From assembly GCF_900091505.1 (NCBI RefSeq), contig NZ_LT607409.1, forward strand, positions 248,001 to 312,000: DNA of 64,000 nucleotides, written 5' to 3'. Below the pieces are notes generated by a model. It searched no databases and was not told where the DNA came from. It saw only the letters and a program-made list of their open reading frames with translations. Source of the DNA: Micromonospora chokoriensis. Its GTDB lineage: Bacteria; Actinomycetota; Actinomycetes; Mycobacteriales; Micromonosporaceae. Positions 56,381 to 64,000 of the stretch are shown in pieces; positions within the stretch are counted from its first letter, which is position 1, and the number at the start of each line of letters is the position of its first letter. Both the position numbers and the translations under genes were made by a program.

Positions 56381-56830
56381 ATGACGAGTCCGGAACACCG
56401 CCGCCCCGGCTCCGGCCGGCGTGCGCACCGCGACCGGCATGGGCGCGGCCTGCGCGGACGGTTGGTGCCGGCGACCGTGCCGCTGGCGCGGACCAAGGCC
56501 GAGGTCTTCGACGACCTGGTCCTGGACACGGTGGAGACGCTGGAGCGTCGGTTCGCCAAGGAGTTGGCCGGTGTCGAGTTCGCGGTCGAGGACGTCCCAC
56601 CGGACCTGAACGTGTACGACTCCGACGTCCTGGAGGACGGCGAGATCCCGCTGGCCCGACTGCTGCCCGGTCGGCCGGGCCGACAGGAGGTGCCGCCGAG
56701 GATCGTGTTGTACCGGCGACCCCTGGAGTTCCGGGCGATGGACCGTGAGGACCTTGCCGATCTCGTCCACGACGTGATCATCGAGCAGGTGGCGAATCTC
56801 CTCGGGGTGGACCCCGAAGAGCTGGCCTGA
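56381..56830 (+). CDS. Metallopeptidase-family (zincin-like) protein lacking the HExxH motif
   Basis: The protein has 149 residues. It matches the actinobacterial family next to whiB2 (Rv3259). VEFAVEDVPPDLNVYDSDVL and IVLYRRPLEFRAMDREDLAD are the family's middle. In active zincins the C-terminal helix carries HExxHxxG. Here it reads DVIIEQVANLLG, with Glu, Gln and Asn in place of the zinc ligands, so it is probably not a peptidase. The ATG at 56381 fits. No clear binding site. Confidence 0.8.
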   Translation: MTSPEHRRPGSGRRAHRDRHGRGLRGRLVPATVPLARTKAEVFDDLVLDTVETLERRFAKELAGVEFAVEDVPPDLNVYDSDVLEDGEIPLARLLPGRPGRQEVPPRIVLYRRPLEFRAMDREDLADLVHDVIIEQVANLLGVDPEELA

Positions 56831-56831
56831 G

Positions 56832-56926
56832 CAGTCCGGCCGTGCGCCGGCAGTCCGGCCGCGCGCCGGCAGTCCGGCCGCGCGCCGGCAGTCCGGCCGT
56901 GCGCCAGCAGTCCGGCCGTGCGCCGC
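56832..56926. repeat. 19-bp tandem repeat, five copies
   Basis: CAGTCCGGCCGTGCGCCGG units at 56832, 56851, 56870, 56889 and 56908 with few changes (T/C, G/A). It lies between the convergent ends of the zincin-like gene and whiB. Confidence 0.88.
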
Positions 56927-57020
56927 GCTGAGCGACCCCCCGCGGGCCGGACCCCGCTCCGGTAGAGCTGCTGTTCGGGTGCGCTGTCGGGCGGCCCCCA
57001 CCGCCCCGACCTCGCACCGC

Positions 57021-57278
57021 TCAGGCGGCCCGCCGCTTCAACTTGCGCCGCTCCCGCTCGGAGAGCCCACCCCAGATGCCGAACCGCTCGTCGTGACCGA
57101 GAGCGTATTCAAGGCATTCGGTCTTGACCTCGCAGCGCCCACAGATCCTCTTCGCCTCACGGGTGGAACCGCCCTTCTCGGGGAAGAACGCCTCGGGGTC
57201 GGTCTGCGAGCACAGTGCTCGCTCCTGCCACTCCGGCGCGTTTCCGAGCAGGTCGGCCACCTCAAGCTGGCCGTCCAT
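57021..57278 (-). CDS. whiB: WhiB-family iron-sulfur regulator
   Basis: The protein has 85 residues. The four Cys ligands of the 4Fe-4S cluster are Cys23, Cys46, Cys49 and Cys55 (CxxC then C five residues on). The G-I-W-G-G turn follows (RFGIWGGLSERERRKLKR), with a basic DNA-binding tail. Close resemblance to S. coelicolor WhiB and M. tuberculosis WhiB2/WhmD (PEAFFPEKGGSTREAKRIC). It binds the housekeeping sigma factor with WhiA-type partners to control division and sporulation genes. GGAGGCATTTG precedes the ATG. Confidence 0.96.
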   Translation of the reverse strand: MDGQLEVADLLGNAPEWQERALCSQTDPEAFFPEKGGSTREAKRICGRCEVKTECLEYALGHDERFGIWGGLSERERRKLKRRAA

Positions 57279-57392
57279 CAAATGCCTCCTTGTCGCGCAC
57301 CGGCGTCATCGCCGCTGCAACCCCCCACGCGAAAGGCGTGCTTGTCCGTCCGGTCCCGTTTTGTTGCGTTCCGTGCGAACAACCCCATTCAA

Positions 57393-57408
57393 ATTACACG
57401 CGTGTAAT
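57393..57408. promoter_or_regulatory. Perfect palindrome upstream of whiB (candidate operator)
   Basis: ATTACACGCGTGTAAT is an exact 16-bp palindrome in an otherwise GC-rich sequence. Its form suits a dimeric helix-turn-helix regulator (for example TetR or GntR type). The regulator is unknown. Confidence 0.6.
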
Positions 57409-57670
57409 ACGTGCGCCGTCAAGCCAAACTTGATAATGGAGTCGCCCTCCCGACACCCCCGGCCGGCCATCCAGGCCGTCCAGCCTCGCAACCTGCCCTA
57501 TCGATTCAGACCCCGGCCGAGTAACGCCCTCTCCGGCGAGTTGCTCGACTTTTCTGCCGTGGCGCTCCCCCGCCGGGCCGCCGCCAGGACAGCACGAGCC
57601 AAGCTGATCTTGGTGGGGGACAGGTTAACGCGGCGCGGCACAGACTGCCCGTCGAGCAGTGGGCAGCACG

Positions 57671-57701
57671 CGCGCCCCGTCCACAATGTGGACGGGGCGC
57701 G
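57671..57701 (-). terminator. Terminator after the 57725-58054 gene
   Basis: A perfect 14-bp stem (CGCGCCCCGTCCAC and complement) with loop AAT, 23 nt past the stop of the phenylpropionate-size small gene. No U-run. Confidence 0.82.
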
Positions 57702-57724
57702 ACGTGGAGATCGGTGTCGGGACG

Positions 57725-58054
57725 TCAGCCGGCAGCCCCGAACCCGCTGCTGGGCCACACGAACTCGGCTATCCCTCCACCATGGACAGAAACCGTCCCG
57801 GCAGAGGTCTTCTCGTCCCACCAGACGGTATAGAACCCAGCGGGCAGGTCGGGATAGACCGCACTGTGGAACGAGCCGTCCCGCACCCGGCGCTCACGCA
57901 CCGCCGAGTGGACCCGCCCGCCCTCCTCCCGGCTGATCTCGATCTCCCGACCGTGCAGATCCGGGCTGGTGTAGACGATCAGAGCACCGGTGTCGCCGCC
58001 CAGATCGAGGACCACACTCCCGGTCTCCGACGGCCCGTACGCGTGATCATGCAT
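57725..58054 (-). CDS. Small β-rich protein upstream of whiB, unknown function
   Basis: The protein has 109 residues without signal or membrane segment. It is a β-rich single domain (SVVLDLGGDTGALIVYTSPD, REIEISREEGGRVHSAVRER, FYTVWWDEKTSAGTVSVHGG). I know similar small actinobacterial proteins of the phospholipase/immunoglobulin-like fold but no function. GGGGGAGAAGCGG precedes the ATG, and it starts 20 nt after the DUF4331 stop, so the two belong to one operon. Confidence 0.7.
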   Translation of the reverse strand: MHDHAYGPSETGSVVLDLGGDTGALIVYTSPDLHGREIEISREEGGRVHSAVRERRVRDGSFHSAVYPDLPAGFYTVWWDEKTSAGTVSVHGGGIAEFVWPSSGFGAAG

Positions 58055-58074
58055 CCGCTTCTCCCCCGCGCCGA

Positions 58075-59469
58075 TCAGGACCCCGCCGGCGGGTTGTTGA
58101 ACCCGTCGTACGGCGTACCCAGGTAGGGGAAGTTCCCGAGGAACGGCGCCGTCACATCCGCGGCGCTCAACCCCGGGGTGACCGCGGCGGCCGCCGCGTC
58201 CGGCCGGAACGTCTTGTCCACCAGCGGGACGGTCAGCCCGGCGATCGCCCGCAGCGCGATGCTCACCACGTCGTCACCGACCCGCCGCCCGTTCGGGAAG
58301 CCGGCCAGGTCACCACCGAGCACCCCGAACCGGTCCGGCCGCCTGGTCGGCGGGATCGCGGTGTTCAGCCGCAGCATGTCCGCCTGCACGTCGCCGGTCG
58401 CGTTGGTGAAGCCGTCGATCAGCCCGGCCGGTACGCCCGTGAGCAGGATCGCCACCAGATCGGCGCGGGCCTTCTTGGCCCTGGTGAGCTTGTCCAGGTT
58501 CGGGAAGACGTCCGGGTACAGGGCCGGCAGCAACGCGGCCAGCTCCGGCTGCTCGACGAACTGCGCGAACCGCTTGTCCTCCGACGGCGGCAGCGAATTC
58601 CACTGGTCCTTCTTGGACATCGGCACGATGACCTCGTTGAACAACGGATTACCCAACCGGGACACCTGCGTGAACGGGCCGGTGGCGGTGTCCGCCGCAC
58701 CCCGGTCGCCGAGCACCCGCACCTGCCGGCGCGACGCCGACGTCCACACCCCGATCACCGACGCCCGGTCACCGACGCCGTACCGGTTGGCGCGCCGACG
58801 CACCCGGTCGAGCGGCACCTGGACGGCGATACTGTGCACGTTCATCCGGTCGGTGGCGTTGACCGGCTCCCCCTCGGCCTTGAAGATCTTCTTGCCGGCG
58901 ACGTGCAGCTGCTGGAACGGCCGCAGCGTGCCCAGGTCGAAGATCGCCCCCAGGTCGACGAAGAACCCGTCGGCGCGCTGACCGGCGAAGACCCGCTCCC
59001 CGGTGGACAGCGAGTAGGTCGCCTGCCGCACCAGCTCGGCGTACTTCGGCGTGGACAGCGGGCCGACGTTGCACGGCGGGCACTGCAACTTGTGCGCCAG
59101 CCGGTGCTCCCGGCCGTCGGCCACCCGGGTCAGGCTGTAGAACTGCCGCCGGTTCCAGGTCTTGCTGTCAAGCGAGTCGATCGGGCCGGTGTTGTACAGG
59201 AAGCTGTTCGGATTGGTGATCTCGGTGGTGAACTCGAACCGGTAGGTGACGTCCGGACGGCCGTCACCGTCGTTGTCGATATGGATCTCGTAGCGCACGT
59301 CGTCGCCGAACTCGAAGAAGTTCGGCCCCCCGGAGGGGAGCTGCAACGGCACGTAGTTGGCGATCAACGTGACCGTGTCGCGCTTGTCGGGGCTGACGAA
59401 CGCGTACAGGTCGGAGCTGTCGGCGACCGGATCCTTGGCGATCTCCGGGGCCTCGCGGTGGGAAGACAT
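58075..59469 (-). CDS. DUF4331 domain protein
   Basis: The protein has 464 residues. The N-terminus SSHREAPEIAKDPVADSSDL is the DUF4331 start, which in most members follows a signal peptide; none is present here, so it may stay in the cytosol or rely on another route. Further blocks: VRYEIHIDNDGDGRPDVTY, SIAVQVPLDRVRR, and a C-terminal FLGNFPYLGTPYDGFNNPP. The Asp-rich DNDGDGRPD resembles a Ca-binding loop. Function is unknown. The next gene downstream is the 109-aa protein, the one upstream a Tat-exported small protein. Confidence 0.88.
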   Translation of the reverse strand: MSSHREAPEIAKDPVADSSDLYAFVSPDKRDTVTLIANYVPLQLPSGGPNFFEFGDDVRYEIHIDNDGDGRPDVTYRFEFTTEITNPNSFLYNTGPIDSLDSKTWNRRQFYSLTRVADGREHRLAHKLQCPPCNVGPLSTPKYAELVRQATYSLSTGERVFAGQRADGFFVDLGAIFDLGTLRPFQQLHVAGKKIFKAEGEPVNATDRMNVHSIAVQVPLDRVRRRANRYGVGDRASVIGVWTSASRRQVRVLGDRGAADTATGPFTQVSRLGNPLFNEVIVPMSKKDQWNSLPPSEDKRFAQFVEQPELAALLPALYPDVFPNLDKLTRAKKARADLVAILLTGVPAGLIDGFTNATGDVQADMLRLNTAIPPTRRPDRFGVLGGDLAGFPNGRRVGDDVVSIALRAIAGLTVPLVDKTFRPDAAAAAVTPGLSAADVTAPFLGNFPYLGTPYDGFNNPPAGS

Positions 59470-59520
59470 GGCGGACCAACCTCACTGGGCGGGAACAGGG
59501 TGGCAGGGCGGGACGACGGG

Positions 59521-59799
59521 TCAGCGCCGGGCGGCGCGCCGCAGTCGATCCGCCAGGCCGCGGTCGCGTACCTCGATCCGGGTCTCACCGACGAAGACGT
59601 CCATCGTTCCGGAGCTTGCGTCCCGCAGGTGCACGACGATCGGCTCGTCGGCCCGCCCGGCCGCGCCGGGGGCGTTCTGCGCGGCCGACAGGCCCGGCAC
59701 GGTGAGCGCGGCGGCCCCGAGGGTGGCGCTGGCCGCGGCGGTCAACGTCTGCCGGCGGGTCAGTCGCGGCCACTGCCGCTTCCGCTGATCACTGGTCAT
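59521..59799 (-). CDS. Small Tat-exported protein, partner of DUF4331 gene
   Basis: The protein has 92 residues. A twin-Arg signal (RLTRRQTLTAAASATLGAAA, cut near LSAAQ) is followed by a short β-rich region with TMDVFVGETRIEVRDRGLAD. AAAGG precedes the ATG at 59799. It lies 52 nt upstream of the DUF4331 gene on the same strand, and the two are probably cotranscribed. Function is unknown. Confidence 0.72.
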   Translation of the reverse strand: MTSDQRKRQWPRLTRRQTLTAAASATLGAAALTVPGLSAAQNAPGAAGRADEPIVVHLRDASSGTMDVFVGETRIEVRDRGLADRLRRAARR

Positions 59800-59957
59800 G
59801 GGCAACCTTTCCGGCGGCGGCGCGAACGCGCCCGCGAGGACGGACGGGTCCGGTGCCGTCCAGCGACGCCGGGCCCCGAAGGGACACCGGCGGCGGTCCT
59901 CGCCGCGACCGCCGCCGGCATCGCGTGGTACGGCCGGAGGCGGGGAAAGGTTCGACG

Positions 59958-62627
59958 TCAGGATCTGGCGTGACCGTACGCGGTCGCCCGCTTACGCGCC
60001 GGACGCCCGGCCACCGTCGCGATGGCCCGCAACTGCTCCTCGGTACGCGCCGAACCGTTGCCGGAGCCGGCCATCCGGGAGATCGTCTCCTCCATCAGCG
60101 TGCCACCCAGGTCGTTGCAGCCACCCTGGAGCATCGCCACGGTGCCCTCGTCGCCCAACTTCACCCAGGAGCACTGAATGTTGTCGATGCGGCCGTGCAA
60201 CAGCAGCCGGGACATGGCGTGCACCACCCGGTTCTCCCGCCAGGTCGGCCCGGGTCGGGCGATCCCGGCCAGGTAGATCGGGGCGTTGGTGTGCACGAAC
60301 GGCAGCGCCACGAACTCGGTGAACCCGCCGGTGCGGTCCTGCACCCCGGCCAGCACCCGGAAGTGCGCCAGCCACTGCCCGGGATGGTCGACGTGGCCGT
60401 ACATCATCGTGGAGCTGGACCGGATGCCCAGCTCGTGGGCCGTGCTGACCACATCGACCCAGGCGGCGGCCGGGAGTTTGCCCTTGGTCAACACCCACCG
60501 CACGTCGTCGTCGAGGATCTCGGCGGCGGTGCCCGGGATGGTGTCCAGCCCGGCCTCCCGCAGCTGGGTCAGCCACTCGCGAACCGGCACACCGGCCTTC
60601 GCGGCGGCGGTGACGATCTCCATGGGCGAGAACGCGTGCACGTGCATCCCGGGCACCCGGGCCTTGATCGCACGCACGATGTCGGCGTACCCGGTGACCG
60701 GCATCTTCGGGTCGATGCCACCCTGGAGGCACACCTCGCTGGCACCGGCCGCCCACGCCTGCGCGGCCCGGTCGGCGACCTGGTCGACGGAGAGCCGGTA
60801 CGCGTCGGCGTCCCGTTCCCGTTGCGCGAAGGCACAGAACCGGCAACCCACGTAGCAGACGTTGCTGAAGTTGATGTTGCGGTTGACCACGTAGGTCACG
60901 TCGTCCCCGACCGCGTCCCGGCGGACGTCGTCGGCGAGGCGGCACAGCTCGTCGAGCGCCGGCCCGTCCGCGCCGAACAACGCCAACGCCGCGTCGGTGT
61001 GCCGGGGGTCGAGCAGCGCCGCCGGATCGTCGGCGGCGAGCCGCAGCCCGGCCGCCAGGTCACGGTCCGCGCCGCTCCCCGCCGACATCGGGGGTACGCC
61101 CGCGCGACGCGCCGTCGCCTCGGGGGTGACCTTGCCGGCCACCTCGGCCCAGTCCCCGTAGACGCTGTCGAAGTCACCCCGCCGGTCGTCGGTCCGCCCG
61201 GTGGTGTCGATGGTGACGTGCAGGTCGACCCGCCCGCCGAACGTCTCCTCCGGCTCCTGCCAGGGTCGACCCACCGGGCGGGCCTCCTCGACGGCGAGCC
61301 CGGTCCGCGGATCGGCCAGCGCCATAACGTGCGGCAACAGGCGCGGGTCGAGCCACGGGTCGCCCGCACGCACATACTCCGGGTAGATCGTCAACCGCTC
61401 CCGCAGGGTGAACCCCGCCAGCTCGGTGTGCTTCGCCAACTCGTCGATCTGCGGCCACGGGCGCTCCGGGTTGACGTGGTCCGGGGTGAGCGGGGAGACG
61501 CCACCCCAGTCGTCGATGCCGGCCCGCAACAGCAGGCCGTACTCGCCGGCGATGAGGTTCGGCGGGGCCTGGATGCGGGCCTTCGGGCCGAGCAGCAACC
61601 GGGCCACCGCCACCGTGGCGGCCAGGTCGTGCAGCTCCGCGTCGGGCATGCCGCGCATCGCCGTGTCCGGCTTGGCGCGGAAGTTCTGCACGATCACCTC
61701 CTGGAGGTGCCCGTACTCCCGCTGCGCGCGGCGGATCGCGAAGAGCGCGTCCACCCGCTCCGCCGGGGTCTCCCCGATGCCGATCAGGATGCCGGTGGTG
61801 AACGGCACCCCGACCCGGCCGGCGTCGTCCAGCACCCGCAACCGGACCGCCGGCTCCTTGTCCGGTGAACCGAAGTGCGGACCACCCGGCTCGGACCAGA
61901 GCCGCGTCGCCGTCGTCTCCAGCATCATGCCCATGCTCGGCGCGACCGGCTTGAGCCGCTGCAACTCCGACCAGGACAGCACCCCGGGGTTGAGGTGCGG
62001 CAGCAGGCCGGTCTCCTCCAGCACCGCGACCGCGCAGGCGCGCAGGTAGTCCAGTGTGGAGTCGTAACCGCGCTCGTCCAGCCACGTCCGGGCCGCCGGC
62101 CACCGCTCCTCCGGCCGGTCACCCAGGGTGAACAGAGCTTCCTTGCAGCCCTGCGCGGCGCCCTCCCGGGCGATCGCCAGCACCTCGTCGCGGTCCAGGA
62201 ACGGCGCCGGCAGCCGGTGCGGCACCGTCGCGAACGTGCAGTAGTGGCAGCGGTCCCGGCAGAGCCGGGTCAGCGGGATGAAGACCTTTTTGGAGTACGT
62301 GACCACGCCCGGCCGCCCGGCGTCGCGCAGCCCGGCGTCCCGGATCCCCCCGGCCACCCGGAGCAGCTCGTCGAGCGCGTCACCTCGGGCGGACAGCAGC
62401 GCGGTCGCCTCGTCGACATCCAGAGCCCGCCCGGCCGCGGCCCGGCCCAGCGCCCGCCGGACGCTCGCGTCGCTCGGCCCGGAGTGGTGGCTCAGGCCGG
62501 CGCGGTGGCTCGGGCCGGAGTCGCCGCTCGGGCCGGAGTCGCCGCTCGGGCCGGAGTCGCCGCTCGGGCCGGAGTCGCCGCTCGGGCCGGAGTCGCCGCT
62601 CGGGCCGGAGTGGATGCGATCAACCAT
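59958..62627 (-). CDS. fbiC: FO synthase, fused CofG-CofH (FbiC)
   Basis: The protein has 889 residues with two radical-SAM halves. The N-terminal CofG half has cluster motif [10 protein letters not shown] and the C-terminal CofH half has [10 protein letters not shown]. It makes the deazaflavin FO of coenzyme F420 from tyrosine and 5-amino-6-ribitylaminouracil. The first ~45 residues are a low-complexity run of SGPSGD repeats that differs from usual N-termini. TAGGCT 6 nt upstream suggests a leaderless transcript. No fbiA/fbiB are in the window. M. tuberculosis has fbiA/fbiB beside whiB2, and here fbiC lies some 2.7 kb beyond whiB. Confidence 0.96.
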   Translation of the reverse strand: MVDRIHSGPSGDSGPSGDSGPSGDSGPSGDSGPSGDSGPSHRAGLSHHSGPSDASVRRALGRAAAGRALDVDEATALLSARGDALDELLRVAGGIRDAGLRDAGRPGVVTYSKKVFIPLTRLCRDRCHYCTFATVPHRLPAPFLDRDEVLAIAREGAAQGCKEALFTLGDRPEERWPAARTWLDERGYDSTLDYLRACAVAVLEETGLLPHLNPGVLSWSELQRLKPVAPSMGMMLETTATRLWSEPGGPHFGSPDKEPAVRLRVLDDAGRVGVPFTTGILIGIGETPAERVDALFAIRRAQREYGHLQEVIVQNFRAKPDTAMRGMPDAELHDLAATVAVARLLLGPKARIQAPPNLIAGEYGLLLRAGIDDWGGVSPLTPDHVNPERPWPQIDELAKHTELAGFTLRERLTIYPEYVRAGDPWLDPRLLPHVMALADPRTGLAVEEARPVGRPWQEPEETFGGRVDLHVTIDTTGRTDDRRGDFDSVYGDWAEVAGKVTPEATARRAGVPPMSAGSGADRDLAAGLRLAADDPAALLDPRHTDAALALFGADGPALDELCRLADDVRRDAVGDDVTYVVNRNINFSNVCYVGCRFCAFAQRERDADAYRLSVDQVADRAAQAWAAGASEVCLQGGIDPKMPVTGYADIVRAIKARVPGMHVHAFSPMEIVTAAAKAGVPVREWLTQLREAGLDTIPGTAAEILDDDVRWVLTKGKLPAAAWVDVVSTAHELGIRSSSTMMYGHVDHPGQWLAHFRVLAGVQDRTGGFTEFVALPFVHTNAPIYLAGIARPGPTWRENRVVHAMSRLLLHGRIDNIQCSWVKLGDEGTVAMLQGGCNDLGGTLMEETISRMAGSGNGSARTEEQLRAIATVAGRPARKRATAYGHARS
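62512..62601. repeat. 18-bp tandem repeat, five copies, in the fbiC start
   Basis: GGGCCGGAGTCGCCGCTC occurs five times in a row, in frame, coding SGPSGD. It sits in the extreme N-terminal coding part of fbiC. Confidence 0.92.
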
Positions 62628-62781
62628 TCGCTCAGCCTATGCGCAGCGCGAGCCCGTTCGACTGACCAGTGCCCGCACCGTGAGAAACGGCCCACCTGGC
62701 CTCCCGCCCGGCCCGGTGCCGGCGGAGGCGACAGTGCCCGCTGATCTCGCCGCGCCGGGTGCTGGCGATCCGTCAACATGG

Positions 62782-62843
62782 TGATCAAGTGATGAAAAGT
62801 AGTTGCCAGAGCGTCTGTGGAGCTACTTTCCATCACTTGATCA
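62782..62843. repeat. Inverted-repeat element with TGATCA ends (family C)
   Basis: 21-bp arms with one mismatch (TGATCAAGTGATG start) surround a 20-nt loop. It lies between the fbiC start and the end of the proline-rich membrane-protein gene. Confidence 0.9.
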
Positions 62844-62854
62844 AGGAGTTCGGC

Positions 62855-63958
62855 TCAGCGGGGCTGGTCGGGGTGCTCTCCCGGCTTGATGTGCTGGGTG
62901 CGGTCGTCGTCCAAGTCGGTGGGACGCGGGATCGCCAGCGTCGGGTCTGCGGGGGCCGGGTCGGCGGGGTGCGCGATGGCCTGCGTCCTGTCGGCGGCGG
63001 CCGAGTCGGCGGGCTGACGCGGGATGGCCTGCGTGGGATCCGCCGACGGTGGCTGCCCGAACGGCGGCGCGGCGGGAGACGGCGGCGCGGCGGGAGACGG
63101 CGGCGCGGGGTTGAGCGGCGGCGCGGACTGTGGGAACGGCGGCGCCGACTGGGGCGCAGCCTGGAACGGCGGCGCGGACTGCGGGAACGGCGGCGCGGAC
63201 TGCGGGTGCGGCGGCGCGGACTGCGGGTGCGGCGGCGCGGACTGCGGGTGCGGCGGCGCCGACTGGGGCGCCTGGAACGGCGGTGACGGCTGACCGAACT
63301 GCCCCGGGTACTGCGCCGGCGGGTATCCGCCCGGCTGGCCGGCGGAGGGCCATCCACCCTGCGGCTGACCACCGGGCTGCCCCGGTGCCGGCCAACCACC
63401 CTGCTGCTGCGGCCAACCAGGATGCGGCTGACCCGGCTGCGGCTGCCCGTAGACGCCGGGCTGCGGCTTGGGACGCGGCACGTAGTAGTGGGCACGCCAA
63501 ACCGTGTAGACCACCCACGCGGCGACCGCGAAGACGACCATCCAGGCGAACCGGGTGAGCACCCCGAGGAGCGCATCGAGGATCTCGGCCTGGGACAGGC
63601 GGCCGACCGTCCAGATCAGCATGGTCAACGTGCCGAAGAACGCGCTGACCGCGTACTCGACGAGAGCCACCTGCGTGATCAGCTTCGCCTTCGGCACCAC
63701 CGGCGAGATGTGCGTGGCCAGCAGCACGGCCAGCAGCGGCAGACCCACCGCCTCCACCCCGATGAACGAGTAGAACGCGCTGCCCGCCCGGTCGGTGAAG
63801 GAGCTGTAGTCGTTCGGGGCGATCAGGCGGAGCAGGCCCACGAAGAGGAACACGGCGTTGGCGCCGAGCAGCGCGAGCGCAGCGAGCTCGCGTAGTGGCT
63901 TGGTCAGCTGGCGGGCCTGCGTCGCGTCGGTCGACGCGGGCTCGGCGGGGCTGGTCAC
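62855..63958 (-). CDS. Membrane protein with proline/glutamine-rich cytoplasmic tail
   Basis: The protein has 367 residues. Four membrane helices in the first half (about residues 22-45, 65-85, 95-118, 130-155) are followed by a disordered tail with repeated GQPGG, PHPQSAPP and SPAAPP units, ending in a repeated DPTQAI/DRTQ type of motif that resembles Thr phosphorylation sites (TQAIPR, TQHIKP). GTG at 63958 with GGGGAG upstream. Function is unknown; such tails occur in envelope and kinase-target proteins. Confidence 0.8.
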   Translation of the reverse strand: MTSPAEPASTDATQARQLTKPLRELAALALLGANAVFLFVGLLRLIAPNDYSSFTDRAGSAFYSFIGVEAVGLPLLAVLLATHISPVVPKAKLITQVALVEYAVSAFFGTLTMLIWTVGRLSQAEILDALLGVLTRFAWMVVFAVAAWVVYTVWRAHYYVPRPKPQPGVYGQPQPGQPHPGWPQQQGGWPAPGQPGGQPQGGWPSAGQPGGYPPAQYPGQFGQPSPPFQAPQSAPPHPQSAPPHPQSAPPHPQSAPPFPQSAPPFQAAPQSAPPFPQSAPPLNPAPPSPAAPPSPAAPPFGQPPSADPTQAIPRQPADSAAADRTQAIAHPADPAPADPTLAIPRPTDLDDDRTQHIKPGEHPDQPR

Positions 63959-64000
63959 GAGCTCCCCCTCGGGGCAGGAACGGACAGGGCGCACGTGAGC

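Larger units (their letters stand above)
57279..57724 (-). promoter_or_regulatory. Long upstream region of whiB
   Basis: These 446 bases have no gene. They include a perfect 16-bp palindrome (57393-57408) about 115 nt upstream of the whiB ATG, and lower GC than the surroundings. A terminator hairpin of the next gene lies at 57671-57701. Long leaders are typical of whiB-type developmental genes. Confidence 0.6.

Overview
The window is high-GC actinobacterial DNA with frequent GTG starts and GTGA/ATGA gene overlaps. Gene content and protein character point to Micromonosporaceae, probably Micromonospora or a close relative. This is inferred from the sequence alone.

Region 1 (1-12.3 kb) holds the end of a benzoylformate-decarboxylase-like gene and a lipoprotein gene. 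They are followed by the trans-translation and cell-division block read on the minus strand (prfB, ftsE, ftsX, smpB, and the tmRNA gene ssrA at 3291-3666), then a PadR regulator, pruA, a membrane protein and an excisionase-type DNA-binding protein.

Region 2 (12.6-32.3 kb) is a conserved actinobacterial core. It contains an Rv3235-like gene, secA, two tandem-GNAT genes, hpf, a comF-like gene, lpqB-mtrB-mtrA, ahcY, manA, a cation-efflux gene, a SIS-domain isomerase, a Trm112-like protein and manB. The order follows that of M. tuberculosis secA1 to manB, except that no tmk lies between mtrA and ahcY.

Region 3 (32.4-55.85 kb) is accessory. In M. tuberculosis manB sits next to the DUF3499 gene and whiB2. 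Here about 23.5 kb separates them. The block carries: a polymorphic-toxin operon (YbaB-like protein, small T7SS-type protein, a 1456-residue toxin with a CpnT-like N-terminus, a papain-like deamidase domain and a RelA/SpoT-like C-terminus, and a coupled putative immunity gene); a divergent YrhB-YwqJ-SUKH-3 gene; a five-gene cluster (response regulator, sensor kinase, serine/threonine dehydratase-racemase, D-Ala ligase, D-Ala-D-Ala dipeptidase) resembling a D-Ala-D-Ser-type glycopeptide-resistance operon; an AbiEi/DUF559 gene flanked by two matching hairpin elements; a potDABC polyamine-type ABC transporter; and an XRE/DUF397 pair.

Region 4 (55.85-64 kb) returns to core-like genes: DUF3499, a zincin-fold protein lacking its zinc motif, whiB with a long upstream region, a DUF4331 cluster, fbiC (F420 biosynthesis) and a proline-rich membrane protein.

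Intergenic DNA, mainly at island and gene-block borders, carries several families of GATC-anchored inverted repeats and short tandem arrays (18-25 bp). No rRNA, tRNA (other than tmRNA), CRISPR array, transposase or prophage gene was seen.
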